Positions 17,081 through 26,025 of a DNA stretch of 64,000 bases are shown here, one piece after another (the first letter of the stretch is position 1; each line of letters starts with the position of its first letter). The notes beneath the pieces were generated by a model. That model saw only the letters and a program-made list of their open reading frames with translations. It was not told the DNA's origin and did no database searches. This DNA is from Flavobacteriaceae bacterium CP2B (GTDB lineage: Bacteria > Bacteroidota > Bacteroidia > Flavobacteriales > Flavobacteriaceae), in contig LXTR01000085.1 in NCBI GenBank assembly GCA_001683825.1, positions 1 to 64,000 of the forward strand, read 5' to 3'. The position numbers were made by a program, and so were the translations under genes.

Positions 17081-18448
17081 ATGCGTTTTAGTTCCTGCCT
17101 GACCCTGCTGCTGCTTTGTGCCTGCAGCCTGGACCCCATAGCCCCCCCGGAGGCCGGGGATGCGGTTGCACGCCCATTCCTGGGGGAAACCAGCTGGGTA
17201 AAAAATTTCGGGGGCTCCGGGGAAGATAGTTTCCATGACCTGATCCCCACCGGGGACGGCGGCTATGCGGCGGTGGGCAGTAGTAACAGCGTAGATGGGG
17301 ACCTGGAGGGGAAGGCCCTGCCGGTAAGCGACTACTGGCTCGTAAAATTCGATGCCCATGGGGGTTTGCAGTGGAGCAGGGCCTTTGGGGGCAGCAAGGA
17401 CGACCGCGGGCAGGCCCTGGTCCAAACGCGGGACGGGGGCTACGCGCTTAGCGGCTACGCGATGAGCGATGATGGGGATGGCAGCAATAACGAAGGCTTT
17501 CACGACAACTGGATCATCAAACTGGACGCCTCGGGAAACCTGGAATGGGAACAGAGTTTTGGTTTTTCGGGGCACGACCATTCTTACGACCTCATTCAGA
17601 CGGCGGACGGCGGCTATTTTTTTGTCGGCTTCCTGGATATCACGGCGGCGAACGGGGAAGGTAATTTTGGCAAATACGGGTCGCCTGCCTGGCATGGGGT
17701 AGGCGAATTCTGGGGGAGCAAGATCGATGCCCGGGGAAACCTGGAATGGAGGCGTTATTTTGGGGGTAGCAACAATGACCGGGCCCATGCCGTGGTGGAA
17801 GCCCATACAGGCGGGTTTGTCATGGCCGGGTTTTCGGAGAGTGATGATTACGACATCAGCAACAGCAAGGGGAGCTATGATTTCTGGGTCATCAAGATTG
17901 GTCCGCAAGGCGATCTGCTGTGGGAACGCTCCTTTGGGGGCACGGGCATTGAAATAGCACAAGACGTTGCCAGGACGGCAGACCAGGCCTATGTAGTGGT
18001 GGGCAACACCTTCAGCACCGATACGGATGTGTCTGCCACCCATGGCGAGTCGGACGTCTGGATGATCAAGATAGACGAGGAGGGGAAGCTGTTGTGGGAA
18101 CAAACCTATGGGGGCAGCGGCTTTGATGCGGCCCAGGGCGTGAGCCTCAGCGCCGACGGGGGGTATATTGTCTGCGGAAACTCCAAAAGTTCCGACGGAG
18201 ACACGACCGGCAACCAGGGGGAAAACGACATTTGGTTGCTGAAAACCAATGCCGATGGCCAGCTGGAATGGCAAGGGCATTTTGGGGGCTCGGGGCTCGA
18301 TTTTGGGTTCAAAGCCATAGAGACAGATGGAAAAGACCTCATCCTGGCCGGGGAAACCACAAGCACCGATTTTGGGGGCCTGCACCACAAGGGCAATACA
18401 GACGCGGTGTTGATCCGTGTGGATTCCGGCTTGCGTTACAGGGAATAG
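17081..18448 (+). CDS. Seven-repeat beta-propeller lipoprotein
   Basis: A 455-residue lipoprotein (signal RFSSCLTLLLLCAC, lipobox Cys near 13-15). I count seven repeats of 50-65 residues, each with FGGSxxD, DGGYxxxG and WxxKxDxxGxLxW. They begin near residues 36, 93, 151, 217, 275, 333 and 391. Seven blades fit one closed propeller. The pattern resembles WD40-like lipoproteins of Bacteroidota with no known function. The acidic loops (SDDGDG, STDTD) suggest calcium sites, which is inference. Likely co-transcribed with the preceding propeller gene. Confidence 0.75.
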   Translation: MRFSSCLTLLLLCACSLDPIAPPEAGDAVARPFLGETSWVKNFGGSGEDSFHDLIPTGDGGYAAVGSSNSVDGDLEGKALPVSDYWLVKFDAHGGLQWSRAFGGSKDDRGQALVQTRDGGYALSGYAMSDDGDGSNNEGFHDNWIIKLDASGNLEWEQSFGFSGHDHSYDLIQTADGGYFFVGFLDITAANGEGNFGKYGSPAWHGVGEFWGSKIDARGNLEWRRYFGGSNNDRAHAVVEAHTGGFVMAGFSESDDYDISNSKGSYDFWVIKIGPQGDLLWERSFGGTGIEIAQDVARTADQAYVVVGNTFSTDTDVSATHGESDVWMIKIDEEGKLLWEQTYGGSGFDAAQGVSLSADGGYIVCGNSKSSDGDTTGNQGENDIWLLKTNADGQLEWQGHFGGSGLDFGFKAIETDGKDLILAGETTSTDFGGLHHKGNTDAVLIRVDSGLRYRE

Positions 18449-18454
18449 GCAGGC

Positions 18455-18485
18455 ATTGGAATGCCCCCGTTCCTTTGTACCTTTG
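18455..18485 (+). promoter_or_regulatory. Promoter of the CDF-like gene
   Basis: ATTG (18455-18458), a 19-base spacer and TACCTTTG (18478-18485) match the Bacteroidota consensus with one change in the -33 box. A transcript from here starts near 18491, which supports the TTG start at 18510. Confidence 0.65.
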
Positions 18486-18509
18486 CCCGGAATTTAGATC
18501 CCCTGGAAT

Positions 18510-19169
18510 TTGGCAGATAGTTCGGTTAAGCAATGGCATAGCAGGTTTTGGCGGGTATTGCTACTGGGGATACTCACCCTGGTTTTCCTGCTGGGCGAAG
18601 GGTTGCTGGCTGCGTATTTTGGGGTGCGGCTCCACGCCCTCTCGCTCCCGGGCCTCAGGGCGGGGAGTATTATCCAGGCCATTTCGGCCCTGGGGGTACT
18701 ACAGATGCTGGTCCGGAACCGGCAGGCCCCTGGCGGGAACCGGGTGCTCGTTGAACGGACCTCCCTCAGGATCACCGCGGGCTGCTTCTACGCCCTGGCC
18801 CTGTTGCTGCTGGTCTCTTCCATACTTAGCATGGTGCATCTTCGGCAGCCCATATCTACCCTGGCGGGCCTGGCAATTGCCCTCTTTGGGATTTTGGGCT
18901 TGTGGGTACTTTTCTTCGCCAAGATGCGGTTGGGGAAAAAAAGCGGGTTTACCCCCATTCTGGCCGACGCCCGGTATAACCTCTACGCCTTGTTGGCATC
19001 CCTACTCATTTTACTCTCCAGTGTCCTCTGGTGGATCTTCGGGATACCCTATGTAGATGTGGTGGGATTCCTTGGGCTGGCCTATCTGTCGGCACGAGAG
19101 GGGAAAGTAACCTGGGCGAATGCCAAAACACACCTCAGATACCGGCCCCAGGCGCGTGGCCAGGCTTAG
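18510..19169 (+). CDS. Degenerate cation-diffusion-facilitator-like membrane protein
   Basis: A 219-residue protein with about six hydrophobic segments and a TTG start supported by the promoter 25 bases upstream. The segment ILADARYNLYALLASLLILLSS followed by GIPYVDVVGFLGLAYLS matches TM5-TM6 of cation diffusion facilitators (ADAxHxxxDxLxS, then PxxDxxxGxxxA). The metal-binding His and Asp of TM5 are replaced by Tyr and Ala, and there is no cytoplasmic ferredoxin-like C-terminal domain. It is therefore probably not an active metal exporter. Substrate and role unknown. SUF genes follow after 136 bases from a separate promoter. Confidence 0.55.
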   Translation: MADSSVKQWHSRFWRVLLLGILTLVFLLGEGLLAAYFGVRLHALSLPGLRAGSIIQAISALGVLQMLVRNRQAPGGNRVLVERTSLRITAGCFYALALLLLVSSILSMVHLRQPISTLAGLAIALFGILGLWVLFFAKMRLGKKSGFTPILADARYNLYALLASLLILLSSVLWWIFGIPYVDVVGFLGLAYLSAREGKVTWANAKTHLRYRPQARGQA

Positions 19170-19268
19170 GTATCCCGGCCCGTCTGCCCTTTTCGTGACA
19201 TAGGGAAACCCTATGCCTTTATTCGTTATATTAATGTTAGGATCTATGGTAAAACCCTTAACAAATTG

Positions 19269-19276
19269 TATATTTG
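19269..19276 (+). promoter_or_regulatory. -7 box of the suf operon
   Basis: TATATTTG fits TAnnTTTG and lies 29 bases before the sufA start. The -33 region is weak (no TTTG at 19-21 bases upstream), as in promoters that depend on a regulator. Confidence 0.6.
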
Positions 19277-19281
19277 TCCTT

Positions 19282-19302
19282 TATTTAGAATAAATCTATT
19301 TA
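19282..19302 (+). promoter_or_regulatory. Candidate operator at the suf transcription start
   Basis: TATTTAGAA (19282-19290), a three-base spacer and ATCTATTTA (19294-19302). The left half is identical to the araC/hemA palindrome at 51172, and the right half matches it at six of nine positions. Its place between the -7 box and the sufA ATG is where a repressor such as Fur or an Rrf2 protein would block transcription. The protein involved is not known. Confidence 0.45.
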
Positions 19303-19305
19303 AGA

Positions 19306-19635
19306 ATGATCAAAGTTTCTGATACCGCCAAGTCCAAAGTGATGGCGCTGATGACCGAAGAAGGTTTTGACACCGGTCGCGACTACGTGCGTGTAGGCGT
19401 GAAAAGCGGGGGTTGCAGTGGCTTGTCTTACGAACTCAAGTTCGACCGTCAGGCCTCGGAAACCGATAAGGTTTTTGAGGATAATGCCATACGCATCATC
19501 GTGGATAAAAAAAGCTTCCTGTACCTGGTGGGTACGGTGCTTGAATATTCGGGGGGGCTCAATGGCAAGGGGTTCGTGTTTAACAACCCGAACGCCCAGC
19601 GTACCTGCGGCTGTGGCGAGAGTTTCTCGCTATAG
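19306..19635 (+). CDS. sufA: SufA/IscA-type iron-sulfur carrier
   Basis: A 109-residue HesB/IscA-family scaffold that carries Fe-S clusters from SufBCD to apo-proteins. The three conserved cysteines are present: Cys37 in SGGCSGLSY, and Cys101 and Cys103 in the C-terminal TCGCGESF. Length is normal. First gene of the suf operon, preceded by the -7 box and candidate operator; sufB follows after 46 bases. Confidence 0.95.
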   Translation: MIKVSDTAKSKVMALMTEEGFDTGRDYVRVGVKSGGCSGLSYELKFDRQASETDKVFEDNAIRIIVDKKSFLYLVGTVLEYSGGLNGKGFVFNNPNAQRTCGCGESFSL

Positions 19636-19681
19636 CAGGCAGTTGATATAAGGAAGCACGGTTCATTTAAATGAAATGAGA

Positions 19682-21127
19682 ATGGCATATACCGAAGAAG
19701 AATTAAAGAAAGAACTGGAAACCAAGGAGTACGAATATGGTTTCTATACCGATATTGAGTCTGACACCTTCCCCAAGGGGTTGAGTGAGGAAATCGTCAT
19801 TGCGATTTCAAAAAAGAAAGAGGAGCCCGAATGGATGACGCAATGGAGGTTGGAATCATTTCGCTACTGGAAGGAAATGGTAGAGCCGGAATGGGCCAAT
19901 ATCAAATACAAAAAACCCGATTTCCAGGATATTTCCTACTATTCTGCCCCCAATAAAAAACCGAAGTACAACAGCCTGGATGAGGTAGACCCCGAATTGC
20001 TGGAAACCTTTAAGAAACTGGGAATCTCTCTTGACGAGCAGAAAAAACTGGCCGGGGTGGCTGTGGATATCGTGATGGATTCCGTTTCGGTAACCACCAC
20101 CTTTAAGAAAACCCTGGCGGAAAAAGGCATTATCTTTTGTTCCATTTCCGAGGCGATTAAGGAACACCCGGAGTTGGTGAAGAAATACATTGGCAGCGTA
20201 GTGCCCCAAAAGGACAACTTCTACGCGGCCCTGAATTCTGCCGTTTTTTCGGACGGCTCTTTCTGTTACATCCCCAAAGGGGTGCGGTGCCCGATGGAGC
20301 TCTCCACCTACTTCAGGATCAACCAGGCGGGGACCGGGCAGTTTGAAAGGACCCTGGTGATTGCCGATAAGGGCAGCTATGTAAGCTACCTGGAAGGATG
20401 TACCGCCCCGTCCAGGGATGAGAACCAATTGCACGCGGCCGTGGTAGAGCTGATCGCCCTGGACGATGCCGAAATTAAATATTCTACCGTACAGAACTGG
20501 TTTCCCGGCGATAAGGAAGGCAAAGGGGGGGTCTACAACTTTGTGACCAAGCGCGGTATTTGTGAGAAAAACGCCAAGATCTCCTGGACACAGGTAGAAA
20601 CCGGTTCGGCCATTACCTGGAAATACCCTTCCTGTATCCTGAAGGGCGACAACTCTATTGGGGAGTTCTATTCCATCGCGGTGACCAACAACCATCAACA
20701 GGCCGATACGGGCACCAAGATGGTCCACCTCGGGAAAAACACCAGGAGCACCATCATTTCCAAAGGGATCTCCGCCGGAAAATCGCAGAACAGTTACCGG
20801 GGCCTGGTACAGGTGAACAGCCGGGCCGAGAACGCCAGGAATTTTTCGCAATGCGATTCACTGTTGATGGGCAATGAATGTGGGGCCCATACCTTCCCCT
20901 ACATTGAAGCCAAAAACAAAACGGCCCAGATAGAACACGAAGCCACTACGAGCAAGATTGGCGAAGACCAGATTTTTTACTGTAACCAACGGGGTATAGA
21001 CACCGAGAAGGCCATCGCCCTGATCGTAAACGGCTTTAGCCGCGAAGTGCTCAACAAATTACCCATGGAATTTGCCGTGGAAGCCCAGAAACTCCTGGAA
21101 ATCAGCCTGGAAGGCTCCGTGGGATAA
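19682..21127 (+). CDS. sufB: Fe-S assembly scaffold SufB
   Basis: A 481-residue SufB, the main scaffold of the SufBC2D complex, from the start giving [20 protein letters not shown], which is the family N-terminus. A second ATG two codons earlier (19676) is possible. The C-terminal half has the beta-helix signature with [22 protein letters not shown] and [20 protein letters not shown], containing the Cys and Glu implicated in cluster building. Co-transcribed with sufA, and 31 bases before sufC. Confidence 0.97.
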   Translation: MAYTEEELKKELETKEYEYGFYTDIESDTFPKGLSEEIVIAISKKKEEPEWMTQWRLESFRYWKEMVEPEWANIKYKKPDFQDISYYSAPNKKPKYNSLDEVDPELLETFKKLGISLDEQKKLAGVAVDIVMDSVSVTTTFKKTLAEKGIIFCSISEAIKEHPELVKKYIGSVVPQKDNFYAALNSAVFSDGSFCYIPKGVRCPMELSTYFRINQAGTGQFERTLVIADKGSYVSYLEGCTAPSRDENQLHAAVVELIALDDAEIKYSTVQNWFPGDKEGKGGVYNFVTKRGICEKNAKISWTQVETGSAITWKYPSCILKGDNSIGEFYSIAVTNNHQQADTGTKMVHLGKNTRSTIISKGISAGKSQNSYRGLVQVNSRAENARNFSQCDSLLMGNECGAHTFPYIEAKNKTAQIEHEATTSKIGEDQIFYCNQRGIDTEKAIALIVNGFSREVLNKLPMEFAVEAQKLLEISLEGSVG

Positions 21128-21158
21128 CATTTTTGATAACACAAACACGAATTATAAC

Positions 21159-21911
21159 ATGCTGAAGATCAATAACCTGCACGCCCGTGTAGAAGAAAAG
21201 GAAATACTCAAGGGGATCAACCTCGAGGTGAATGCCGGGGAAGTGCATGCCATTATGGGTCCCAACGGTTCGGGTAAAAGTACCCTGGCCTCCGTCATTG
21301 CCGGGAAGGAAGAATTTGAAGTCACCCGGGGCAAAATCCTCTTTGAAGGGGAAGACCTGGACGATACGGCACCCGAGGAACGCGCCCACAAAGGCATCTT
21401 TTTGTCGTTCCAGTATCCTGTGGAAATCCCCGGGGTGTCAGTAACCAACTTCATAAAGACGGCGATCAACGAGTCGCGCAAGGCGCGGGGCATGGAAGAC
21501 ATGCCGGCCAACCAGATGCTTAAGAAGATCCGTGAAAAGTCGGAAATGCTGGACATAGACCGCAAATTCCTGTCGCGTTCCCTGAACGAAGGGTTTTCAG
21601 GCGGCGAGAAGAAACGGAACGAAATCTTCCAGCTGGCGATGCTTGAGCCCAAGCTGGCCATCCTGGACGAAACGGATTCAGGGCTGGATATCGATGCGCT
21701 GAGGATCGTGGCAAACGGGGTCAACAAACTCCGCAACAAAGACAACGCGGTCGTGGTGATTACCCACTACCAGCGGTTGCTGGAATACATCGTACCTGAT
21801 TTTGTGCATGTGCTGCACGACGGCAAGATCGTCAAATCCGGTGGTAAGGAACTGGCCCTGGAACTGGAAGAAAAGGGCTATGATTGGGTGAAGCAGGAAA
21901 CGGTAGCTTAA
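21159..21911 (+). CDS. sufC: Fe-S assembly ATPase SufC
   Basis: A 250-residue ABC-type ATPase with no membrane partner. Walker A is MGPNGSGKST (residues 33-42), the signature is FSGGEKKRNEI, and Walker B is LAILDETDSGLDIDA, which includes the DETDSGLD typical of SufC. It drives the conformational change of SufBD. I start at 21159 (LKINNLHARVEEKE); the frame is open upstream into the sufB end but that part is not SufC-like. Confidence 0.97.
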   Translation: MLKINNLHARVEEKEILKGINLEVNAGEVHAIMGPNGSGKSTLASVIAGKEEFEVTRGKILFEGEDLDDTAPEERAHKGIFLSFQYPVEIPGVSVTNFIKTAINESRKARGMEDMPANQMLKKIREKSEMLDIDRKFLSRSLNEGFSGGEKKRNEIFQLAMLEPKLAILDETDSGLDIDALRIVANGVNKLRNKDNAVVVITHYQRLLEYIVPDFVHVLHDGKIVKSGGKELALELEEKGYDWVKQETVA

Positions 21912-21979
21912 CAGCGGCCCGTCTGCGGAAACTATGGGTTGCAAGGTCTACGGAGACCGGCCAATGAAAACTGAATAAA

Positions 21980-23296
21980 ATGGATTTAAAAGATAAATTA
22001 GTTTCTTCCTTTCTGGCGTTCGAGAACAGTGTGGACGTACACCACCCGGTGCACGACATACGCTCTGAAGCCATTAGGAATTTTGAACTCAAGGGATTTC
22101 CCACCAAAAAGGAGGAGGCGTGGAAGTATACCTCCCTCAACAGCTTGCAGAAGATAGATTTCAGCATCTTCCCCAAAGAAGAGAACGAGCTGGAATACCG
22201 GGACGTGAAGAAGTATTTCCTGCACGAGATAGACACCTATAAAATCGTCTTTATCGATGGGATCTACAGTTCCTACCTCTCTGAAACCACACATGACGGG
22301 GTAGATATCTGCCTGATGAGCGCCGCGCTCACCAAACCTATGTACAAACCTGTCCTGGACGTATACTTCAACAAAGTAGCCTCCAGGGACGAATCGCTCA
22401 CCACCCTGAACACGGCCTTCAGCCGGGAAGGGGCGTATATCTATATCCCCAAGCACAAAGCCCCGAAGAAACCTGTAGAGATCCTGCACTTTTCTACCGG
22501 GAACGAGGCTTCCCTGCTCCTGCAGCCCCGCAACCTGATCGTGGTTGAGGAAAATGCCGAATTGCAGGTCATTGAACGGCACCAGAGCCTGACGGCCAAC
22601 GAGGTGCTTACCAACTCGGTCACCGAGATCTTCGCGGCCGAAAGCGCCATTGTGGATTATTACAAGGTGCAGAACAACATTGAATCGGCTTCGCTGATCG
22701 ACAATACCTATATCTCCCAGAAAGATAAGAGCGTGGTAAAGGTGCACACCTTTTCCTTTGGTGGGAAACTGACCCGCAACAATTTGAACTTCTACCAGAA
22801 TGGGGAGCATGTAGACTCTACCATGAAAGGGGTTACCATCCTGGGCGCCAAACAGCATGTAGACCACCATACCCTGGTACACCACCGCCAGCCCAACTGT
22901 GAGAGCCACCAGGATTATAAAGGCATCTACGGGGAGAATTCCACCGGGGTGTTCAACGGCAAGATCGTCGTGGATAAGATCGCTCAGAAGACCGATGCCT
23001 TCCAGCAAAACAACAACATCCTCATCAGCGATAAAGCGACCATCAATTCCAAACCCCAACTGGAGATTTTCGCCGATGACGTAAAATGCTCACACGGCTG
23101 TACCATCGGGCAACTGGACGAAGAGGCGCTCTTTTACCTGCAGACCCGCGGGATCCCTAAAAGAGAAGCTTCTGCCCTCTTAATGTACGCCTTTGCCAAC
23201 AACGTGCTGGAAAGTGTTCGCATCCCCGAGCTTAAAAAACGCATCAACAAACTGATCGCCAACAAGCTGGGCGTCCGACTTGGGTTTGAACTGTAA
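21980..23296 (+). CDS. sufD: Fe-S assembly protein SufD
   Basis: A 438-residue SufB paralogue that forms the SufBC2D complex. The N-terminal helices include FPTKKEEAWKYTSL, the usual SufD signature. The C-terminal beta-helix has HHTLVHHRQPNCESHQDYKGI, with the conserved His, and DDVKCSHGCTIGQLDEEALFYLQTRG. No nucleotide site, as expected. It lies 68 bases after sufC and 33 bases before sufS. Confidence 0.96.
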   Translation: MDLKDKLVSSFLAFENSVDVHHPVHDIRSEAIRNFELKGFPTKKEEAWKYTSLNSLQKIDFSIFPKEENELEYRDVKKYFLHEIDTYKIVFIDGIYSSYLSETTHDGVDICLMSAALTKPMYKPVLDVYFNKVASRDESLTTLNTAFSREGAYIYIPKHKAPKKPVEILHFSTGNEASLLLQPRNLIVVEENAELQVIERHQSLTANEVLTNSVTEIFAAESAIVDYYKVQNNIESASLIDNTYISQKDKSVVKVHTFSFGGKLTRNNLNFYQNGEHVDSTMKGVTILGAKQHVDHHTLVHHRQPNCESHQDYKGIYGENSTGVFNGKIVVDKIAQKTDAFQQNNNILISDKATINSKPQLEIFADDVKCSHGCTIGQLDEEALFYLQTRGIPKREASALLMYAFANNVLESVRIPELKKRINKLIANKLGVRLGFEL

Positions 23297-23329
23297 CCGC
23301 TTCAAAGAACAACGCTGAGGATACTTCCC

Positions 23330-24556
23330 ATGATTGACACCGGACTGAACATAGCGGCAATAAGAAAAGACTTTCCCATCCTGCAAAGGAAGGTAAACGG
23401 CTACCCCCTGGTATACCTGGACAACGCCGCCACTTCCCAAACCCCCAGACAGGTCATTGACGTCATCGTAGATTACTACAGCAACTACAACGCCAATATC
23501 CACAGGGGGGTGCATGCCCTTTCACAGCAAGCCACGGATGCCTATGAACAGGCCCGGATAAAGGTCCAAAAACATTTTAATGCCGCCCTGCCCCGGGAGA
23601 TCATTTTTACGTCGGGGACTACCCATAGTATCAACCTGGTGGCCAGCGGGTTTACCGGGTTTTTAAAAGAAGGGGACCAGGTTCTGGTTTCGGCCATGGA
23701 GCACCATTCCAACATAGTACCCTGGCAAATGCTCTGCGAACGAAGCGGTGCCACCCTGAAAGTCATCCCGATGACCCCGGAAGGGGAACTCGATATGGAA
23801 GGTTTTGCCTCCCAACTGAACACCCGCACCAAAATGGTGTTTTGCAACCACGTTTCCAATGCCCTGGGGACCATCAACCCCATAGAAACCATTATCCGGA
23901 AGGCCCATGAAGTGGGGGCGGTAGTCCTGGTGGATGGCGCGCAGGCAGCTCCGCACATCAAGGCCGATATGCAAAAACTCGACGTGGATTTCTATACGGT
24001 TTCGGCCCACAAAATGTGTGGCCCTACCGGCGTTGGGATTTTATACGGGAAAGAAGAATGGCTCCTAAAAATGCCCCCTTACCAGGGAGGTGGAGAGATG
24101 ATCGAAGAAGTCCGGTTTGAGAAAACCACCTATGCCGGCCTTCCCCATAAGTTTGAGGCGGGGACCCCCAATATAGCCGGGGGCATCGCGTTTGGCGCTG
24201 CGATTGACTACATGAACGGGATAGGGATGGAGGCCATCGCCCACTATGAGGCAGAGCTGCTGGCCTACGCCACGCAGAAGCTTCTGGCGATCCAGGGCCT
24301 CAGGATCTATGGTACGGGCCGGGAGAAAACGGCCGTCATCTCGTTTAACATCGAAGGGATCCACCCCTATGACATCGGCACCCTGCTGGACCAGATGGGC
24401 ATCGCGGTGCGTACCGGGCACCATTGCGCCCAACCCATTATGGATTATTTCAAGATACCGGGTACGGTACGGGCAAGTTTTAGCTTTTACAATACGGTGG
24501 AAGAGGTAGACCGCCTGGCCGCCGCGGTGGAGAAAGCACGGCAGATGCTTTCCTAG
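23330..24556 (+). CDS. sufS: Cysteine desulfurase SufS
   Basis: A 408-residue PLP enzyme that takes sulfur from cysteine. Lys228 in SAHKMCGPTG is the PLP lysine and Cys366 in RTGHHCAQPIM is the persulfide cysteine, with the RxGHHCA context of group II desulfurases that need SufE. The N-terminus has PLVYLDNAATSQTP. Soluble and cytoplasmic. SufE follows directly. Confidence 0.97.
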   Translation: MIDTGLNIAAIRKDFPILQRKVNGYPLVYLDNAATSQTPRQVIDVIVDYYSNYNANIHRGVHALSQQATDAYEQARIKVQKHFNAALPREIIFTSGTTHSINLVASGFTGFLKEGDQVLVSAMEHHSNIVPWQMLCERSGATLKVIPMTPEGELDMEGFASQLNTRTKMVFCNHVSNALGTINPIETIIRKAHEVGAVVLVDGAQAAPHIKADMQKLDVDFYTVSAHKMCGPTGVGILYGKEEWLLKMPPYQGGGEMIEEVRFEKTTYAGLPHKFEAGTPNIAGGIAFGAAIDYMNGIGMEAIAHYEAELLAYATQKLLAIQGLRIYGTGREKTAVISFNIEGIHPYDIGTLLDQMGIAVRTGHHCAQPIMDYFKIPGTVRASFSFYNTVEEVDRLAAAVEKARQMLS

Positions 24557-24628
24557 CATTATTGTTATCATTTTCCCAAAGCCTTGAATACCATGCCTAC
24601 TTATCGTAATTTTACGGAAAAGCCATTG

Positions 24629-25051
24629 ATGAGCATACAGGAGATACAAGCAGAAATCGTTGACGAATTTGCGTTATTTGACGATTGGATGCAGCGGTAC
24701 GAATACATGATAGAACTTGGGAAATCGCTTCCCCTGATCGATGAGAAATACAAGGACGAAGACCATATCGTCAAAGGATGCCAGAGCAAGGTGTGGGTAC
24801 ATGCCGAACTAAAAGATGACAAACTGGTGTTCACGGCAGATAGCGACGCCATCATTACCAAAGGGATCATCGCCATCCTGGTAAGGGCGTTTAGCAACCA
24901 GAAACCTGCCGATATCATTGAAGCCGATACCCGGTTCATTGATGACATTGGCCTGAAAGAGCACCTGTCTCCCACCAGGGCCAACGGCCTGGTGAGTATG
25001 ATCAAGCAGCTGAAACTCTACGCGGTCGCCTACCAGACCCAGCTGAATTAA
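24629..25051 (+). CDS. sufE: Sulfur-acceptor protein SufE
   Basis: A 140-residue SufE that accepts persulfide from SufS. The conserved KGCQSKVWV carries the acceptor Cys, and FDDWMQRYEYMIELGKSLP is the typical N-terminal helix pair. I start at 24629 (SIQEIQAEIVDEF), the usual start for flavobacterial SufE. The frame is open to a TTG at 24584, which would add 15 residues with no family match. Confidence 0.93.
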   Translation: MSIQEIQAEIVDEFALFDDWMQRYEYMIELGKSLPLIDEKYKDEDHIVKGCQSKVWVHAELKDDKLVFTADSDAIITKGIIAILVRAFSNQKPADIIEADTRFIDDIGLKEHLSPTRANGLVSMIKQLKLYAVAYQTQLN

Positions 25052-25101
25052 GGTCGGGCCCCGTCTTTTTTGGAAGCAGAAGTGTATAAAATAAAGAACC
25101 T

Positions 25102-25428
25102 ATGAACGAAACAACCATAGATACCCAGGAATTGGGAGAAAAAATAGTAAAGGTCCTCAAGACGATTTATGACCCGGAGATCCCCGTAGACATATACGAA
25201 CTCGGGCTGATCTACGATGTCTTTGTCAACGAAGACCAGGAAGTGAAGATCCTGATGACCCTGACCTCCCCCAATTGCCCGGTAGCCGAGTCACTCCCGG
25301 TAGAAGTGGAGGAAAAGGTAAAATCCCTGGACGCCGTGTCGGATGCCGAAGTGGAAATCACCTTCGATCCTCCCTGGACCCAGGAGCTCATGAGTGAGGA
25401 GGCCAAACTGGAGCTGGGCTTGCTCTAA
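25102..25428 (+). CDS. SufT-like MIP18/DUF59 protein
   Basis: A 108-residue MIP18-family protein. It has the family core LKTIYDPEIPVDIYELGLIYDV and the LTSPNCPVAESLP motif with the conserved Cys, then ITFDPPWTQELMSEEAK at the end. In SUF operons such proteins help mature Fe-S targets under high demand. It follows sufE after 50 bases and is followed by the DUF2480 gene after 18 bases, all on one strand. Confidence 0.9.
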   Translation: MNETTIDTQELGEKIVKVLKTIYDPEIPVDIYELGLIYDVFVNEDQEVKILMTLTSPNCPVAESLPVEVEEKVKSLDAVSDAEVEITFDPPWTQELMSEEAKLELGLL

Positions 25429-25446
25429 CCAGGAAACGCAAAACAA

Positions 25447-25953
25447 ATGGCAGGAGAAATCATCAACAGGGTTGCCCAAAGCAAACTCATCACATTCGAC
25501 CTGGAAGCGTATTATCCGGAAGGGAGCCGCTTTGCCATCGATATAAAGGACTGGCTGTATGAGGGGCTCATCCTGAAAGAAAAGGATTTTCGCGCAGCCG
25601 TCGCGGCCCATGACTGGACGCAGTACCAGGGGGCCTATGTGGCATTGTTTTGTTCTACAGAAGCCATAGTGCCCACCTGGGCCTATATGTTGATAACTAC
25701 CGCCCTGCACCCCTATGCGAAGCAGGTGGTCCTGGGGGAACCAGAGGTGCTGGAAACCCTCCTTTACGGGGAAGTCCTGGAAGGGATCAACTGGAATGAA
25801 TACCGCGATAAATCCGTGATTATCAAGGGCTGTAGCCAGAAGCCCGTCCCCCCCAATGCCTACATACAGGCCACGTCCCACCTCCTGGGGGTCGCCAGGA
25901 AGATTTTCTATGGGGAAGCCTGTTCCTCGGTACCGCTCTACAAGCGGAAATAG
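25447..25953 (+). CDS. DUF2480 family protein, end of the suf operon
   Basis: A 168-residue soluble protein of unknown function. It matches my memory of DUF2480, which in Bacteroidota sits at the end of suf operons (EIINRVAQSKLITFDLEAYYP, then ALFCSTEAIVPTWAYML, and KGCSQKPVPPNAYI). Conserved Cys residues lie in LFCST, KGCSQ and GEACSS. The context suggests a role in Fe-S assembly or delivery, which is inference. A palindrome begins at its stop codon region. Confidence 0.8.
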   Translation: MAGEIINRVAQSKLITFDLEAYYPEGSRFAIDIKDWLYEGLILKEKDFRAAVAAHDWTQYQGAYVALFCSTEAIVPTWAYMLITTALHPYAKQVVLGEPEVLETLLYGEVLEGINWNEYRDKSVIIKGCSQKPVPPNAYIQATSHLLGVARKIFYGEACSSVPLYKRK

Positions 25954-25980
25954 TGTTGATAAACCCCGTTCTTATCAACA
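25954..25980 (+). promoter_or_regulatory. Perfect palindrome upstream of the DUF3078 gene
   Basis: TGTTGATAA (25954-25962) and TTATCAACA (25972-25980) are exact complements around a nine-base spacer. No T-run follows, so it is not an ordinary terminator. It ends five bases before TACCTTTG (25986-25993) and covers the position of the -33 box, as an operator or activator site would. Confidence 0.5.
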
Positions 25981-25985
25981 TTCCC

Positions 25986-25993
25986 TACCTTTG
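25986..25993 (+). promoter_or_regulatory. -7 box of the DUF3078 gene
   Basis: TACCTTTG matches TAnnTTTG, 32 bases before the ATG at 26026. The -33 region lies inside the palindrome and lacks TTTG at the normal distance. Confidence 0.6.
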
Positions 25994-26025
25994 TTGTTTA
26001 TAACTATCTAATAAACACTACCATT

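Noticed and set aside
15815-18388. An open frame of 857 codons on the minus strand, opposite the two propeller lipoprotein genes
   Set aside because: The plus-strand genes have signal peptides, lipoboxes and regular repeats. The minus frame is a GC-driven shadow with low-complexity Gly/Pro/Ile/Val and no recognisable domain.
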